Assembly: GCA_937920555.1 (NCBI GenBank)
Contig: CAKZTM010000004.1
Coordinates: forward strand, 39,364-103,363
Source: an uncultured Paracoccaceae bacterium
GTDB taxonomy: Bacteria; Pseudomonadota; Alphaproteobacteria; Rhodobacterales; Rhodobacteraceae
Length of the DNA: 64,000 nt
Direction: 5' to 3'
The position numbers were made by a program, and so were the translations under genes. Positions 19,196-29,147 of this stretch are shown here, piece by piece; within the stretch, counting starts at the first letter, position 1; each line of letters opens with the position of its first letter. The notes under the pieces are model-generated. The model worked only from the letters and a program-made list of their open reading frames with translations, did no database searches and was not told where the DNA came from.

Positions 19196-20200
19196 TCACC
19201 CCAGAATTTCGGAGATGCGCACGACCCGCTCCTCATCCACCGACTTGACCGCTGCCTCAGCCAGAGCAAGTGCGCGCAAACCATCATCGCCCGTTGTCGG
19301 CGGGACCGATCCGCTCTCAACCGCATGCACAAAGGCCGCAATTTCGGCCGCATAGGCATCCCGGTAACGGGTCATGAAGAAGTCCTGCAAAGGCGCGCGC
19401 CGAAAGCCATGCGCATCGGCTATCTCCACACGATTTGTATGGTGATTGTGAGCCGAGGCCGACCCGCCCGAGCCATGCACTTCGATCCGTTGATCATAGC
19501 CGTAAGTGGCGCGCCTTGTGTTGGTGATGGTGGCCTGACGACCCGAAGCGGTCCGCAAAATCACATTCGCACTGTCATAATCCCCAAGCCTACCGATCTC
19601 AGGATCAGTCAGCACAGACGCGGCCGCCATCACGGTTTCAACCTCTTCGCCAAGCATCCAGCGGGCCACATCAAAGTCATGGATTGTCATGTCGCGAAAA
19701 ATACCGCCCGAGCGCTTGATGTAATCGCCCGGTGGTGCGCCAGGATCGCGCGACGTCAGCGTGACCATCTCCACATCACCAATGGCCCCTTCATCAATGG
19801 CCGCCCGGAGCGCTTGAAAATCAGGATCAAACCGGCGCTGAAAACCGACCATCAAAGTGCCCTTGGTCTGAGCCACCACACCCAAACACGCTTTGACACG
19901 GGCCAGATCAAGGTCCACTGGCTTTTCGCAAAACACCGCTTTTCCGGCACGGCAAAACTGCTCAATCAGGTCAGCATGGGTGTCTGTGGGGGTGCAGATG
20001 ATCACCGCATCAATATCGCCCGACGCGGCAATCTCATCAATCGTGCGGATATCGCACCCATGTTCGGCCTGCATCGCTTTGGCAGCGGCCTCGACGGGCT
20101 CGGCCACGGCAATCAGTTCAGCACCTTTCACATCGGCAATCGCCGACCCGTGCACCTGCCCGATCCGGCCTGCACCAAGAACGCCCATTCGTACCGTCAT
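19196..20200 (-). CDS. iolG: Inositol 2-dehydrogenase (Gfo/Idh/MocA family)
   Basis: A 334-residue NAD-dependent dehydrogenase. The Rossmann loop GVLGAGRIGQVHG is at residues ~6-18, the catalytic Lys in CEKPVD (~95), and the Asp/His pair in FRDMTIHDFDVARWMLG (~170-186). These match inositol dehydrogenase, which oxidises myo-inositol to 2-keto-myo-inositol. It is the last gene of a minus-strand operon: TIM-barrel isomerase, binding protein, permease, ATPase, SDR, iolG. Other substrates (chiro- or scyllo-inositol, other polyols) are possible. Confidence 0.83.
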   Translation of the reverse strand: MTVRMGVLGAGRIGQVHGSAIADVKGAELIAVAEPVEAAAKAMQAEHGCDIRTIDEIAASGDIDAVIICTPTDTHADLIEQFCRAGKAVFCEKPVDLDLARVKACLGVVAQTKGTLMVGFQRRFDPDFQALRAAIDEGAIGDVEMVTLTSRDPGAPPGDYIKRSGGIFRDMTIHDFDVARWMLGEEVETVMAAASVLTDPEIGRLGDYDSANVILRTASGRQATITNTRRATYGYDQRIEVHGSGGSASAHNHHTNRVEIADAHGFRRAPLQDFFMTRYRDAYAAEIAAFVHAVESGSVPPTTGDDGLRALALAEAAVKSVDEERVVRISEILG

Positions 20201-20209
20201 CCGCTTTTC

Positions 20210-21001
20210 CTAGTTATCGTTGGTGTCTGGATAGGCCCCGACCACCTGTTGATCGAAATCGATAATCGAACCGGTCACGACACCCGATTGGGGACCAAGC
20301 AAAAAGGCGGTCAGAGCCGCTACCTCCTCCGGCTTCACCAGCTTTCCGAAGGGCATGTTGTCCTCCGCATCCTTGATCCAGCCTGCGGGACGATCATGGG
20401 ACGCTCTTTGCCGGTCATCTTCGCCGGGTGTGTCCATCCAACCGACATTGATGCCGTTTACCCGAATGTGATGCTTGGCCAAAGTGTTGGCGGAGTTCTT
20501 GGTCGTGTAAAGCAGTGCGGCCTTGGACGCCCCATAGGGTGCCAAGAAAGGCAACCCGCCATGAACCACAATGGACAAGATATTAACCGCAGCGGCTTCA
20601 TATTTCTTCTCAATGGCCAGCTGCGCAAAACGTTGCAGGGCAAAGAACGGCCCCTTGCTGTTGGTGTCATGTATCCGGTCCCAGTGATCCGGAGAGGTAT
20701 CAAGGATCGAGCCGCGCTCAGTATTGCCCGCCGCATTCACAAGTGCGGTAACCGACCCCATACGCGCAGCCGCATCGTTGACCATCGCAATGGCGGCCTC
20801 CGTATCGCTCATGTCAGTCTGGATAAAACTAGCCTCAACACCATCTTTGCTGAGCGCCTCGGCGGTCGCTTCACCCGCTGGATTAATGTCGGTCAGAACC
20901 AGTTTTGAACAGCCTTGCCCGATCAGCTCTTTGGCGATTGCAAGGCCAAGACCCTGCGCTGCACCTGTGATGAGCGCAGTCGTCTCAGTGTGAAATTGCA
21001 T
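20210..21001 (-). CDS. SDR-family oxidoreductase
   Basis: A 263-residue short-chain dehydrogenase. The nucleotide loop is TGAAQGLGLAIAKEL (~12-26), NAAGNTERGS follows (~88), and the catalytic motif is SIVVHGGLPFLAPYGASKAAL (~143-163). Its end is 9 bp before iolG and its start overlaps the ATPase stop at 21001, so it is cotranscribed. In this setting it probably oxidises or reduces an inositol or sugar intermediate; the exact substrate cannot be read. Confidence 0.78.
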   Translation of the reverse strand: MQFHTETTALITGAAQGLGLAIAKELIGQGCSKLVLTDINPAGEATAEALSKDGVEASFIQTDMSDTEAAIAMVNDAAARMGSVTALVNAAGNTERGSILDTSPDHWDRIHDTNSKGPFFALQRFAQLAIEKKYEAAAVNILSIVVHGGLPFLAPYGASKAALLYTTKNSANTLAKHHIRVNGINVGWMDTPGEDDRQRASHDRPAGWIKDAEDNMPFGKLVKPEEVAALTAFLLGPQSGVVTGSIIDFDQQVVGAYPDTNDN

Positions 21002-21777
21002 CAGGCAGCACCCTCGAATTCAGCACCGGTTTTCGCACCTGTAATATAGGCGACGATATCTTGGCCGTCAGTTTCCTCTTTCTTGAGGTCCGCCACCATG
21101 CGCCCGCGCCGGAACACAACAATACGATCCACCAAATCCATCACCTGCCTCATGTTATGAGACACCAGAATGAGCGGTTCGCCATCCTCTTTCAAGGTGC
21201 GGATGATGTTTTCCACCTGCGCTGTTTCCTGAACGCCCAAGGCCGCCGTCGGCTCATCCATGATCGTCAGTTTCGAGTGAAACGTTGCCGTGCGGGCAAT
21301 AGCCACGCATTGGCGCTGTCCCCCGGACATGTTCTGGATCGTGTTGCGGATGTTGGGGATTTTCACACCGGTTTTGTTCAAACCGTCGATAGTATCCTGA
21401 CGCATGGCCTTATAATCAAGTAGCCGGAACGGTCCCAACCAGTTCAGCTTGGTTTTTTCGCGCCCCAGAAAAAGATTATCCGGAACATCCAGATGATCAG
21501 CAAGGGCAAGGGTCTGAAACACCGTCTCAATCCCCGCCTCACGCGCATCCAAGGGCCCTGCAAAATGCACGGGCTTGCCATCAAAGATGACCTCGCCGCG
21601 TGTGCGTTGCTCCACGCCAGTGATTTGCCGGACAAAGGTGGATTTACCAGCCCCGTTGTCGCCCATAATGGCCACATGCTCACCTTTGCGCAGCGTGAAA
21701 TTCGCGCCCTCAAGCGCATGCACACCGCCGTAATGCTTGGTCAGGTCGCGGGTCTCAAGAACGATATCGTCACTCAT
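21001..21777 (-). CDS. Sugar/inositol ABC transporter ATPase (single-domain, CUT2 type)
   Basis: A 258-residue single ATPase domain. Walker A is GDNGAGKST (~38-46), signature MSGGQRQCVAIAR (~150), Walker B LTIMDEPTAALG, and the switch His is in LILVSHNMRQV. CUT2 ATPases such as RbsA are usually ~500 residues with two domains; this half-size form resembles FrcA and would act as a homodimer. It partners with the permease and binding protein just upstream. A 1-bp overlap couples it to the SDR gene. Confidence 0.87.
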   Translation of the reverse strand: MSDDIVLETRDLTKHYGGVHALEGANFTLRKGEHVAIMGDNGAGKSTFVRQITGVEQRTRGEVIFDGKPVHFAGPLDAREAGIETVFQTLALADHLDVPDNLFLGREKTKLNWLGPFRLLDYKAMRQDTIDGLNKTGVKIPNIRNTIQNMSGGQRQCVAIARTATFHSKLTIMDEPTAALGVQETAQVENIIRTLKEDGEPLILVSHNMRQVMDLVDRIVVFRRGRMVADLKKEETDGQDIVAYITGAKTGAEFEGAA

Positions 21778-21790
21778 GGCTTTGCCCTCC

Positions 21791-22864
21791 TCAAGCTTTG
21801 TTGCGTTGTCGGTACTGGTCCAGAATGACCGCCGCGATAATAATCCCGCCCATGGCCATCAACTGATAGGAACCATCAAGCTTGATATAGGTAAAGCCTG
21901 ACCGGATGACGCCCAGAACCATGGCCCCCAAAACCGTACCGATGATGGAGCCGCGACCACCTTGCAGGGAAATCCCGCCAATCACCGCCATGGCGATGGC
22001 AAATAGCTCGTAGAACTCGCCCATGCCCGCCTGCGCGGTGACAGCCTTTGAGCTCAACACGATCCCCGCAAACGCCGCCAGCATCGCGGCAATGGTGTAG
22101 ACCATCACCTTGTGGCGGCGCACATTGATCCCGGACATGCGGGCCGCTTCCTCGTTCGAGCCGATGGCATAAGTGTGCTTGCCGTAAACCGTGTAGCTCA
22201 TGATCAGCTGAAAGATGATCGCGAGAATGATGAACCACACGACCGGCATCATGCCCGACCCGATCCAAGCGTAGCTCTCTGTGGGGAAGGAAATCGGGTT
22301 CCCGCCCGACCACCAAAGTGCGATGCCACGGCAGATCAGGAACATGCCCAGCGTGGCGATGAAAGGTGGAATGCGGAAATAGGCGATGAACGTGCCGTTG
22401 ATGGCACCGATACAGGCCCCGAAGGCCAAACCGATCACCACCGGCACGATCACCGGCAAATCCATAGCCCATGTCCCGAAAAGCGCTTTGGGGTTGGGAA
22501 AGCCGTTGACCAGTTCGGTCTGCCCGAAGCTCATGGCGATCATCGCCGTGGCCGCGACCAGCGGGCCGGAGCTTAGATCAATTCCGGCGGTGATAATCAC
22601 CTGCGTCACACCAAGGGCGATGATGCCGATAATAGCCACTTGCAAAATGATGATCTGCAAGCGGGCTTCGTTGAAAATACTGTCAAAGCGGTCTTTTGTA
22701 TCAAACAAAAAACTTTGCCCGTTCATGTAAGGCGCGACTTGGCCGATGATCTCGAAAATAGCAATGATGATGACCAGAGCTAGAAGAATGTTCAGCTCGT
22801 TGGGCCATGATCTTTTGGATTTATCGAACGTCAGGCCGCCGGTTCCGTGGCTTGTGTCTGCCAT
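21791..22864 (-). CDS. Sugar/inositol ABC transporter permease (CUT2)
   Basis: A 357-residue BPD_transp_2-type permease with about nine hydrophobic helices (LNILLALVIIIAIFEIIGQV, IIILQVAIIGIIALGVTQVI, VIVPVVIGLAFGACIGAI and others). Family motifs are AGIDLSSGPLVA (~115), PPFIATLGMF (~185) and GSNEEAARMSGINVRRHKV, the ATPase coupling loop (~245). It imports the solute delivered by the upstream binding protein. It starts 78 bp after the binding-protein gene, a gap that holds a strong GC hairpin. Confidence 0.87.
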   Translation of the reverse strand: MADTSHGTGGLTFDKSKRSWPNELNILLALVIIIAIFEIIGQVAPYMNGQSFLFDTKDRFDSIFNEARLQIIILQVAIIGIIALGVTQVIITAGIDLSSGPLVAATAMIAMSFGQTELVNGFPNPKALFGTWAMDLPVIVPVVIGLAFGACIGAINGTFIAYFRIPPFIATLGMFLICRGIALWWSGGNPISFPTESYAWIGSGMMPVVWFIILAIIFQLIMSYTVYGKHTYAIGSNEEAARMSGINVRRHKVMVYTIAAMLAAFAGIVLSSKAVTAQAGMGEFYELFAIAMAVIGGISLQGGRGSIIGTVLGAMVLGVIRSGFTYIKLDGSYQLMAMGGIIIAAVILDQYRQRNKA

Positions 22865-22894
22865 GCTCGCCTCTCCTGTTGGGCGGAATTATGA

Positions 22895-22920
22895 GGGGCG
22901 GCACACATACGCGCCGCCCC
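22895..22920 (-). repeat. Intercistronic hairpin between binding-protein and permease genes
   Basis: GGGGCGGC (22895-22902) and GCCGCCCC (22913-22920) form an 8-bp perfect stem with a 10-nt loop, without a T run. Hairpins at this place in binding-protein operons often stop 3' decay of the binding-protein message, giving an excess of binding protein over permease. Confidence 0.6.
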
Positions 22921-22942
22921 AAATCAAAGGGGTTAAAAACCC

Positions 22943-23899
22943 TTAGTTCTTGTCGAGGAAGTCACCCATATTCGCCGGTGTCACCAGAACGAATGGGATG
23001 TAGACTTTCTGGTCAACATCTTCGCCAGCGATCAGCTTGAGAGCCGCATCGATGGACCCTGTGCCTTGACCAACAGAGTCTTGGAACACAGTGACGTCAT
23101 AGTCGCCAGCCGCCATCGCCAAGAGAGCGTCCTGAGACGCATCAACACCGCCAACCTGCACGTCAGCCATATCCATGCCGTTTGCCTTCATGGCTTGGAT
23201 CGCGCCAATGGCCATCTCGTCATTATTGGCCAGAACAAAATCAAATGGCTCACCGGAGGACATCCAGTTGGTCATAAGATCCTGCGCCTCATCACGCGAC
23301 CAATTCGCGGTCTGCTCGTCGATGATCTCCATGAAGTTACACATGTCCATACCGATCACGTCATAGACGTCCTTGGAGCGCTGAACAGCCGCTTGGTTGG
23401 AAAGCTGACCGTTCATCAAATAGCCACGCGCACCGTTGCCAAGCCCCGCCGCGCGAAGGTTCTTGCAAACCTCGAATGCGGACAAAGTACCGGACTCAAT
23501 CTCGTTGGACGCCACGAAGGCTTGGGTCGGTGGCAGCTCGTTTACGTTGTCAGGCTCGCGGTTGACATAAACCAGCGGCACATCACCAGCCGCCGCAGAA
23601 ACAGCCGCACCAGCGGATGTGTCAACGATGTTCACGATGATCGCGTCCACGCCTTGAGCGACGAAGTTCTTCACTTGGTCGATCTGCTTGGCAAGATCAT
23701 CCGTCGCATCTTCCTGCTGGTAGGACAGGCCATCGATAGTGCCCGCATACTCTTCCATGCCGTTGCGCAGAACAGTCAGCCAGTTGTCGTCAAACCGCGA
23801 AAACGTCGCGCCGATTTCCTGAGCCATCGCGGATGTCGCCATCATCGGGGACGTTGCCATGAGCATTGTCAGGCCAGTGGCCAATAAAGTCTTCTTCAT
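22943..23899 (-). CDS. Periplasmic sugar/inositol-binding protein (CUT2, IbpA-like)
   Basis: A 318-residue periplasmic-binding-protein-4 family member. The signal peptide (KKTLLATGLTMLMATSPMMATSAMA) ends about residue 26. The mature part begins EIGATFSRFDDNWLTVLRNGM, and contains QIDQVKNFVAQGVDAIIVN, VPLVYVNREPDN, VLANNDEMAIGAIQAM and VGGVDASQDAL, as in ribose and inositol binding proteins. With iolG in the operon it is most likely a myo-inositol binder. An AAAGGGAG ribosome site precedes the ATG. Confidence 0.85.
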   Translation of the reverse strand: MKKTLLATGLTMLMATSPMMATSAMAQEIGATFSRFDDNWLTVLRNGMEEYAGTIDGLSYQQEDATDDLAKQIDQVKNFVAQGVDAIIVNIVDTSAGAAVSAAAGDVPLVYVNREPDNVNELPPTQAFVASNEIESGTLSAFEVCKNLRAAGLGNGARGYLMNGQLSNQAAVQRSKDVYDVIGMDMCNFMEIIDEQTANWSRDEAQDLMTNWMSSGEPFDFVLANNDEMAIGAIQAMKANGMDMADVQVGGVDASQDALLAMAAGDYDVTVFQDSVGQGTGSIDAALKLIAGEDVDQKVYIPFVLVTPANMGDFLDKN

Positions 23900-23990
23900 T
23901 TAGGTCTCTCCCTTTAAGGGTGCCCGGCTCACCCAGAATTCGTATGCCGGATGCCCCTTTTTGGGGCTGTTGATTCATCGAAAGCTTATA

Positions 23991-24803
23991 TCATGCGGCT
24001 TTTTCCGCCAAACATTGCCCGATGAAGTTAAATGACCGCGAAAGCGCTGCTTCCGGGTCGCTCAAACCGTGGACCGAAGGCGCAAATGCCTCCATGGAAA
24101 TCGGTCCGTTAAATCCAACTTCTTGCAGTGCGCGCAGTTGCTCCACATTGCCCAACAGGTCCGCCTGATCCACCAGACCTCGATGGGCATCTGTCATATG
24201 TTTGGGCGCAACTTGATCCGTCACACCTGACACATGCACCACAGCCGTCTGATCTGCGAAAACAGGCCCACCGCCAGCCAAATGATGATGGAACGTGTCA
24301 TGTATCAGCTTAAACCGCCCGTCAGGGGCCACCGCCACCAGATCCTCGATCACCGCATCCTTGTGGCGCAAGGCACAGGTCTCAAAGCCCAAAGGCTCTA
24401 TCAGACCGACCAAATCAAACTCTTGCAAAAGCGGTGCCAGCGCCCGCAACGCAAGCCGCAGATCATCGCGGCGGTCACTGGCACCAAGCCGCGCCCCGTC
24501 ATTGCGCGGGATCAAACTGATCGCCTCCGCGCCGCAAGCCCGCGCCATCTCCATTAGTGACCGCGCGTCCGAGAGCTTGTGATCGGACATATCATTGAAG
24601 GCTTTCACTTCCGCCACCGCAAGAATGCGCAATCCAGCCGCCTGAGCCTTTCGCCCGGCCTCAGCCGGTGCCGCACCATCAAACAGCGGCCCGCCCAAAT
24701 CGTTGCGAACCTCTACGCCCACACAGCCCAGCCGCTTGGCCAGCACAATCAGAGCCTCAAAGCTCATGCTGGGAACCGTCATGTGATTTAGCGCAAACGC
24801 CAC
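23991..24803 (-). CDS. TIM-barrel sugar/inosose isomerase-epimerase (IolI/IolE type)
   Basis: A 270-residue xylose-isomerase-like TIM barrel. Probable metal ligands lie in LIEPLGFE (Glu, ~137), LIHDTFHHHLAGG (Asp and His, ~183-190), VHVSGV (His, ~207) and SMEAFAP (Glu, ~247). The length fits IolI (2-keto-myo-inositol isomerase, ~278 residues) better than IolE (~300), but an IolE-like dehydratase or a sugar epimerase remains possible. It is the first gene of the operon, with the LacI-type palindrome 69 bp upstream. Confidence 0.72.
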   Translation of the reverse strand: MAFALNHMTVPSMSFEALIVLAKRLGCVGVEVRNDLGGPLFDGAAPAEAGRKAQAAGLRILAVAEVKAFNDMSDHKLSDARSLMEMARACGAEAISLIPRNDGARLGASDRRDDLRLALRALAPLLQEFDLVGLIEPLGFETCALRHKDAVIEDLVAVAPDGRFKLIHDTFHHHLAGGGPVFADQTAVVHVSGVTDQVAPKHMTDAHRGLVDQADLLGNVEQLRALQEVGFNGPISMEAFAPSVHGLSDPEAALSRSFNFIGQCLAEKAA

Positions 24804-24872
24804 GTATCCACCCTATAGCTTCGCCCGGTCTTCGCCTGAGTCGTTTAGCTACAGTAGCCCTGCGCCATTTTC

Positions 24873-24890
24873 TTTGCAACCGGTTGCAAA
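24873..24890. promoter_or_regulatory. LacI-family operator palindrome
   Basis: TTTGCAACCGGTTGCAAA is a perfect 18-bp palindrome with the central CG typical of LacI/GalR-family operators. It sits 69 bp upstream of the inositol-type operon and about 186 bp before glpV on the other strand. Position favours control of the inositol operon. No LacI-family gene is in this window. Confidence 0.75.
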
Positions 24891-24984
24891 CATTTATTGA
24901 GCCGCAAAGCCCGCCGTAGTTTCAGGGTTACCAGTGCGTCCCCCGTCGCGCGAATATACCGGGCAATCACCCCCAACCTCAAAA

Positions 24985-25016
24985 CTACTAATTATTTAGT
25001 TTGACAACTTTAGTAG
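24985..25016. promoter_or_regulatory. Repeated ACTAA/TTAGT half-sites before glpV
   Basis: ACTAATTATTTAGT (24987-25000) is a perfect inverted repeat (arms of 5, loop of 4). CTACTAA (24985-24991) also pairs with TTAGTAG (25010-25016). A TTGACA hexamer (25001-25006) lies between the half-sites. This looks like an operator overlapping the glpV promoter; a DeoR-type (GlpR-like) regulator would fit glycerol genes but none is in the window. Confidence 0.45.
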
Positions 25017-25075
25017 ATTCCGCCCACAGTTAGTGCAGCCGTCAACGAACGGCAAAAACAAATGGGAGGATTAAG

Positions 25076-26812
25076 ATGCGCAAGTATCTTCTATGCGCCG
25101 TGGCGGTATCTGCCATGATCGCAGGATCAAACACAGCATTTGCCGATGCAGAAGCGGCCAAGAAATGGATTGATCAAGAATTTCAACCATCGACGCTAAG
25201 CAAAGACGCGCAAATGGCCGAGATGGACTGGTTCATCACCGCCGCCGAGCCTTATGCCGGCATGGAAATCAACGTCCTCTCCGAGGGCATCCCCACACAT
25301 GGCTACGAATCCGAAGTTCTCACCAAAGCGTTTGAGGAAATCACCGGCATCAAGGTCAACCACCAGATCTTGGGCGAAGGTGAGGTTGTGCAAGCGGTTC
25401 AAACGCAGATGCAAACCCAACGGAACCTTTACGATGGCTATGTCAATGACAGCGACCTGATCGGAACGCATTCGCGCCTCCAACTGGCCTATAACCTGAC
25501 CGAACAGATGGCCGGCGACTGGGCGGCAACAACGTCCCCCACTCTTGATCTCGATGACTTTATGGGCATCCAGTTCACCACTGGACCCGACGGCAATCTC
25601 TACCAGCTGCCCGATCAGCAGTTTGCGAACCTCTATTGGTTCCGCAAAGACTGGTTTGACCGGGCGGACCTGCAAGAGGCATTCAAAGCCAAATACGGCT
25701 ATGATCTCGGCGTTCCCGTGAACTGGTCCGCATATGAGGATATCGCGGAGTTTTTCTCCAATGATGTCAAAGAAATCGACGGCACAACCATCTATGGCCA
25801 CATGGATTACGGCAAACGTGCCCCCGATCTTGGATGGCGGATGACTGATGCATGGCTCTCCATGGCAGGGGCCGGATCACCCGGCGAGCCAAACGGCGTG
25901 CCCATCGATGAATGGGGCATCCGCATGGAGGCAGGCTCGTGCAATCCATCGGGCGCATCTGTGTCTCGTGGCGGTGCGGCCAACGGCCCGGCCGCAGTCT
26001 ATGCGATCCGCAAATGGGATGAATGGCTGCGCAACTACGCCCCTCCGGGTGCCGCATCTTACGATTTCTACCAGTCCCTTCCCGCGTTAAGCCAAGGCAA
26101 TGTGGCCCAGCAGATCTTCTGGTATACCGCCTTTACCGCTGACATGGTGGCCCCGCAATCTGCGGGCAATAACACCGTTGATGCGGACGGCAATCCATTG
26201 TGGCGGATGGCACCATCACCCCATGGACCTTACTGGGAAGACGGCCAAAAGGTTGGCTATCAGGATGTGGGATCGTGGACGTTCCTGAAATCCACCCCCT
26301 CCGACCGGGCTCAGGCCGCATGGCTTTACGCGCAGTTCGTGACCTCCAAAACCGTCGACGTGAAGAAGTCCCATGTGGGCCTGACCTTTGCCCGCGACAG
26401 CTCGGTGCGTCATGAAAGCTTCACCGAACGCGCGCCAAAGCTGGGCGGTCTGGTCGAGTTTTACCGCTCCCCGGACCGGGTGCGGTGGTCTCCGACCGGC
26501 ATCAATGTGCCCGACTATCCGAAACTGGCGCAAATTTGGTGGCAGCAAATCGGTGACGTCAACTCTGGTGCTTTCACCCCGCAAGAGGCGATGAACCGTC
26601 TGGCCGAAGAGATGGACATCACCATGGGACGTATGCAGCAGGCTGATGAGGCCGCGGGCGTCTATGGCGGCTGTGGTCCACGCCTCAATGAGCCCAAGGA
26701 CGAGGCCGAATGGCTCGGCAAAGGCGGCGCGAAAGCGAAGCTGGAGAACGAAAAGCCGCAAGGTGAGACGATCAACTACGACGACCTCGTCGCACGCTGG
26801 TCGGCCAACTGA
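25076..26812 (+). CDS. glpV: Glycerol ABC transporter substrate-binding protein
   Basis: A 578-residue extracytoplasmic binding protein with a signal peptide (MRKYLLCAVAVSAMIAGSNTAFA, cleaved ~23). Large size, GINVPDYPKLAQIWWQQIGD, and the following genes (two ATPases, two permeases, a DUF2160 protein) match the glpV of the rhizobial glycerol system glpSTPQUV. It would capture glycerol in the periplasm for import. A GGGAGG ribosome site lies before the ATG. The gene is first here, whereas in Rhizobium it is last. Confidence 0.87.
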   Translation: MRKYLLCAVAVSAMIAGSNTAFADAEAAKKWIDQEFQPSTLSKDAQMAEMDWFITAAEPYAGMEINVLSEGIPTHGYESEVLTKAFEEITGIKVNHQILGEGEVVQAVQTQMQTQRNLYDGYVNDSDLIGTHSRLQLAYNLTEQMAGDWAATTSPTLDLDDFMGIQFTTGPDGNLYQLPDQQFANLYWFRKDWFDRADLQEAFKAKYGYDLGVPVNWSAYEDIAEFFSNDVKEIDGTTIYGHMDYGKRAPDLGWRMTDAWLSMAGAGSPGEPNGVPIDEWGIRMEAGSCNPSGASVSRGGAANGPAAVYAIRKWDEWLRNYAPPGAASYDFYQSLPALSQGNVAQQIFWYTAFTADMVAPQSAGNNTVDADGNPLWRMAPSPHGPYWEDGQKVGYQDVGSWTFLKSTPSDRAQAAWLYAQFVTSKTVDVKKSHVGLTFARDSSVRHESFTERAPKLGGLVEFYRSPDRVRWSPTGINVPDYPKLAQIWWQQIGDVNSGAFTPQEAMNRLAEEMDITMGRMQQADEAAGVYGGCGPRLNEPKDEAEWLGKGGAKAKLENEKPQGETINYDDLVARWSAN

Positions 26813-26822
26813 GCCAACTAAA

Positions 26823-26879
26823 GTCGGGCATGCTGCTTGTCAGCCCGACCCTGACCGGGGCGCACACCGTCCCGGTCAG
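26823..26879 (+). repeat. Two tandem intercistronic hairpins after glpV
   Basis: GTCGGGC (26823-26829) pairs with GCCCGAC (26843-26849), and CTGACCGGG (26851-26859) pairs with CCCGGTCAG (26871-26879). Both are perfect stems (7 and 9 bp) without a T run. They lie in the 119-bp gap between the binding-protein gene and the first ATPase and probably protect the glpV message or damp downstream expression. Confidence 0.65.
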
Positions 26880-26931
26880 AATGCCACAAACCAGACGCGC
26901 CTGACCACTGCTCCTCGGGGAACCCTTTAAT

Positions 26932-27996
<1,065 letters not shown>

Positions 27997-27997
27997 C

Positions 27998-29068
27998 ATG
28001 GCAAAAATCACCCTCTCCAACCTTAAACACAGCTACATGGCAAACCCCAAAACCGCCGAGGATTACGCGCTCAAAGAGATCGACCTGGATTGGGAGGATG
28101 GCGGAGCCTACGCGCTTTTGGGGCCATCGGGTTGCGGAAAATCCACCCTGCTCAATATCATATCGGGCCTTTTATCCCCCTCGGAGGGCCGGGTGCTGTT
28201 TGACAACCGGGACGTGACAAACCTACCGCCGGACCAACGCAATATCGCGCAAGTATTCCAGTTCCCCGTTATCTACGACACCATGACCGTCTACGACAAT
28301 CTGGCATTCCCCTTGCGCAATCGGGGTGTGACCGAGGACAGGGTCGCAAGCCGCGTCGCTGAAATTGCCGAGATGCTCGAAGTCACCGATATGCTGACCA
28401 CACGGGCCGCAGGCCTTAGCCCTGACAATAAACAGAAAATATCGATGGGCCGCGGGCTGGTGCGCGATGATGTGAATGTGGTGATGTTTGATGAGCCGCT
28501 CACGGTGATCGACCCGCATTTGAAATGGAAGTTGCGCTCGAAGCTGAAGGAGCTTCACCAAAGGGTGCAGGCAACCATGATCTACGTGACCCATGACCAG
28601 ACGGAGGCGTTGACCTTCGCCGATCAGGTTGTGGTGATGCAAGACGGGGAAATCGTCCAGATCGGCACGCCGGTGGAGTTGTTCGAGCGGCCTCAGCACA
28701 CGTTTGTGGGCCATTTCATTGGCTCGCCGGGCATGAACATACTGCCCACCGAGATGCGCGATGGCCGCGCCTATTTGGGCAGTCATGAAATTCCGCTGGA
28801 GGGCCCCACAGCCGTCACCGGGGCCGCTCAGATCGGGATCAGGCCCGAGTTTGTCCAGATCGCCGAACAGGGCATCCCGGCGACCGTCAAACGCGTCACC
28901 GATGTGGGCCGCCATAGCGTGATCGAAAGTCTTGTGGGCGAGGCCAGCATCAAAGCGATCACCCAAGGGACGGTGCCAGAGGCCGGCAGCCCCATCCACC
29001 TGTCGTTTCAAAAATCCCAGACACGACTTTACAAAGATGGCTGGATCGCGTCGGAGGCAAGCGCGTGA
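27998..29068 (+). CDS. glpT: Glycerol ABC transporter ATPase (second of pair)
   Basis: A 356-residue MalK-like ATPase. Walker A is GPSGCGKST (42-50), Q-loop Gln88, Walker B VVMFDE (161-166), switch His199 in IYVTHDQTEAL. The signature LSGGQ is replaced by LSPDN (140-144). ATG 27998 is one base after the glpS stop; an earlier in-frame start would overlap glpS by 125 bp. The name follows the rhizobial glycerol transporter and is not the E. coli glycerol-3-phosphate antiporter GlpT. Confidence 0.85.
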   Translation: MAKITLSNLKHSYMANPKTAEDYALKEIDLDWEDGGAYALLGPSGCGKSTLLNIISGLLSPSEGRVLFDNRDVTNLPPDQRNIAQVFQFPVIYDTMTVYDNLAFPLRNRGVTEDRVASRVAEIAEMLEVTDMLTTRAAGLSPDNKQKISMGRGLVRDDVNVVMFDEPLTVIDPHLKWKLRSKLKELHQRVQATMIYVTHDQTEALTFADQVVVMQDGEIVQIGTPVELFERPQHTFVGHFIGSPGMNILPTEMRDGRAYLGSHEIPLEGPTAVTGAAQIGIRPEFVQIAEQGIPATVKRVTDVGRHSVIESLVGEASIKAITQGTVPEAGSPIHLSFQKSQTRLYKDGWIASEASA

Positions 29069-29147
29069 ACCGCCCCCTTGACACCCATCCGAACGCGGCG
29101 TCGCACACACCGGTTTTAGCACCCACATTCCGGGCCTTTCCCCAACA

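Noticed and set aside
19325..20908. 527-codon plus-strand frame across iolG and the SDR gene
   Set aside because: It is antisense to two clear enzymes and spans their junction; the product has no recognisable motif.
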